Shown in pieces: positions 63,954-64,000 of a stretch of DNA of 64,000 bases; the stretch's first letter is position 1, and every line of letters starts with the position of its first letter. Source of the DNA: Qipengyuania qiaonensis (GTDB lineage Bacteria; Pseudomonadota; Alphaproteobacteria; Sphingomonadales; Sphingomonadaceae). The translations under genes were made by a program, and so were the position numbers. The DNA lies in the NCBI RefSeq assembly GCF_019711515.1, contig NZ_JAIGNO010000003.1, forward strand, positions 248,001 to 312,000, given 5' to 3'. A model generated the notes under the pieces. That model worked only from the letters and a program-made list of their open reading frames with translations, searched no databases and had not been told where the DNA came from.

Positions 63954-64000
63954 CTATCGTTCCAGCTGCGTCACATGGCCCATCTTGCGCCCCTCGCGCA
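63954..64000 (-). CDS. purK: Phosphoribosylaminoimidazole carboxylase ATPase subunit PurK, C-terminal end (partial)
   Basis: Only the last 14 codons and the stop are inside the window. The peptide ends '..REGRKMGHVTQLER', where R-K-M-G-H-V-T is the near-universal C-terminal motif of PurK (N5-carboxyaminoimidazole ribonucleotide synthase). The gene continues beyond 64000. A small perfect dyad (ATAGAC/GTCTAT, 63942-63957) overlaps its stop. Confidence 0.75.
   Translation of the reverse strand, partial: REGRKMGHVTQLER

Overview
The window is chromosomal DNA of an alphaproteobacterium, most likely order Sphingomonadales and close to Erythrobacteraceae. Evidence: high GC coding, dense ATGA/GTGA gene overlaps, the alphaproteobacterial cell-cycle proteins TrcR (DUF1013) and SciP (DUF1153), Coq7, the order nadD-rsfS-rlmH-envC-ctpA, a bactofilin/M23 pair, sucC next to etfBA, and an EcfG-type promoter. 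I see no rRNA, tRNA, CRISPR array, prophage or insertion sequence.

Layout. 1-3.3 kb (minus): 7Fe ferredoxin FdxA, an S4 RNA-binding protein and a SUV3-like helicase. 3.5-7.8 kb (plus): an M23 peptidase, hemB, two tandem paralogous GNAT acetyltransferases and a gamma-carbonic anhydrase. 7.9-18.1 kb (minus): DUF1993, a LigC/LigB-type ATP-dependent DNA ligase, a VOC protein, an OmpA lipoprotein gene split by a frameshift at an A9 run inside a perfect hairpin, the ligase-associated exonuclease, a NatAB-like ABC exporter, clpA and DUF1192. 18.1-23.9 kb (plus): quinone oxidoreductase, an LpxH-like phosphoesterase with a GT4 glycosyltransferase, trcR and an acyl-CoA ligase. 24-25.5 kb (minus): bactofilin with an M23 peptidase. 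25.6-34.3 kb (plus): nadD-rsfS-rlmH-envC-ctpA-dsbB-coq7, a secreted unknown, wecB and wecC. 34.3-37.6 kb (minus): GFA protein, fabI, yihY, a DnaJ-class chaperone. 37.8-40.1 kb (plus): pdxH, a CDF transporter, PhzF. 40.1-43.9 kb: serine beta-lactamase-like lipoprotein, unknown membrane protein, mnmA, an unknown gene coupled to sciP, and a YeaQ/YmgE membrane protein behind an EcfG promoter. 44.1-50.1 kb: RND adaptor, an oversized RND permease and DUF445. 50.1-64 kb: TonB-like protein, etfA/etfB, DUF6265, sucC, an IMPase-family phosphatase, an OmpA lipoprotein, a CNNM/CBS protein, DUF3035, lspA, ileS, ribF, dihydrofolate reductase and the 3' end of purK.

How it fits together. Most of the window is housekeeping: cell envelope and septum (three LytM/M23 proteins, CtpA, bactofilin, OmpA proteins, LspA), translation (IleS, MnmA, RlmH, RsfS), cofactors (HemB, NadD, PdxH, RibF, DHFR, Coq7) and fatty acid/energy metabolism (FabI, acyl-CoA ligase, ETF, SucC). 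The most notable non-standard signals are the frameshifted ompA hairpin, a 90-bp palindromic repeat inserted in frame inside ileS, two 208-bp MITE-like inverted-repeat elements, an RBS-sequestering hairpin before the TonB-like gene, a perfect GGAAC-N17-CGTT promoter, a LiuR-like dyad before etfB, extra membrane segments in the RND permease, an uncharacterised gene fused by overlap to sciP, and an AT-rich, extended dihydrofolate reductase in the usual folA position.
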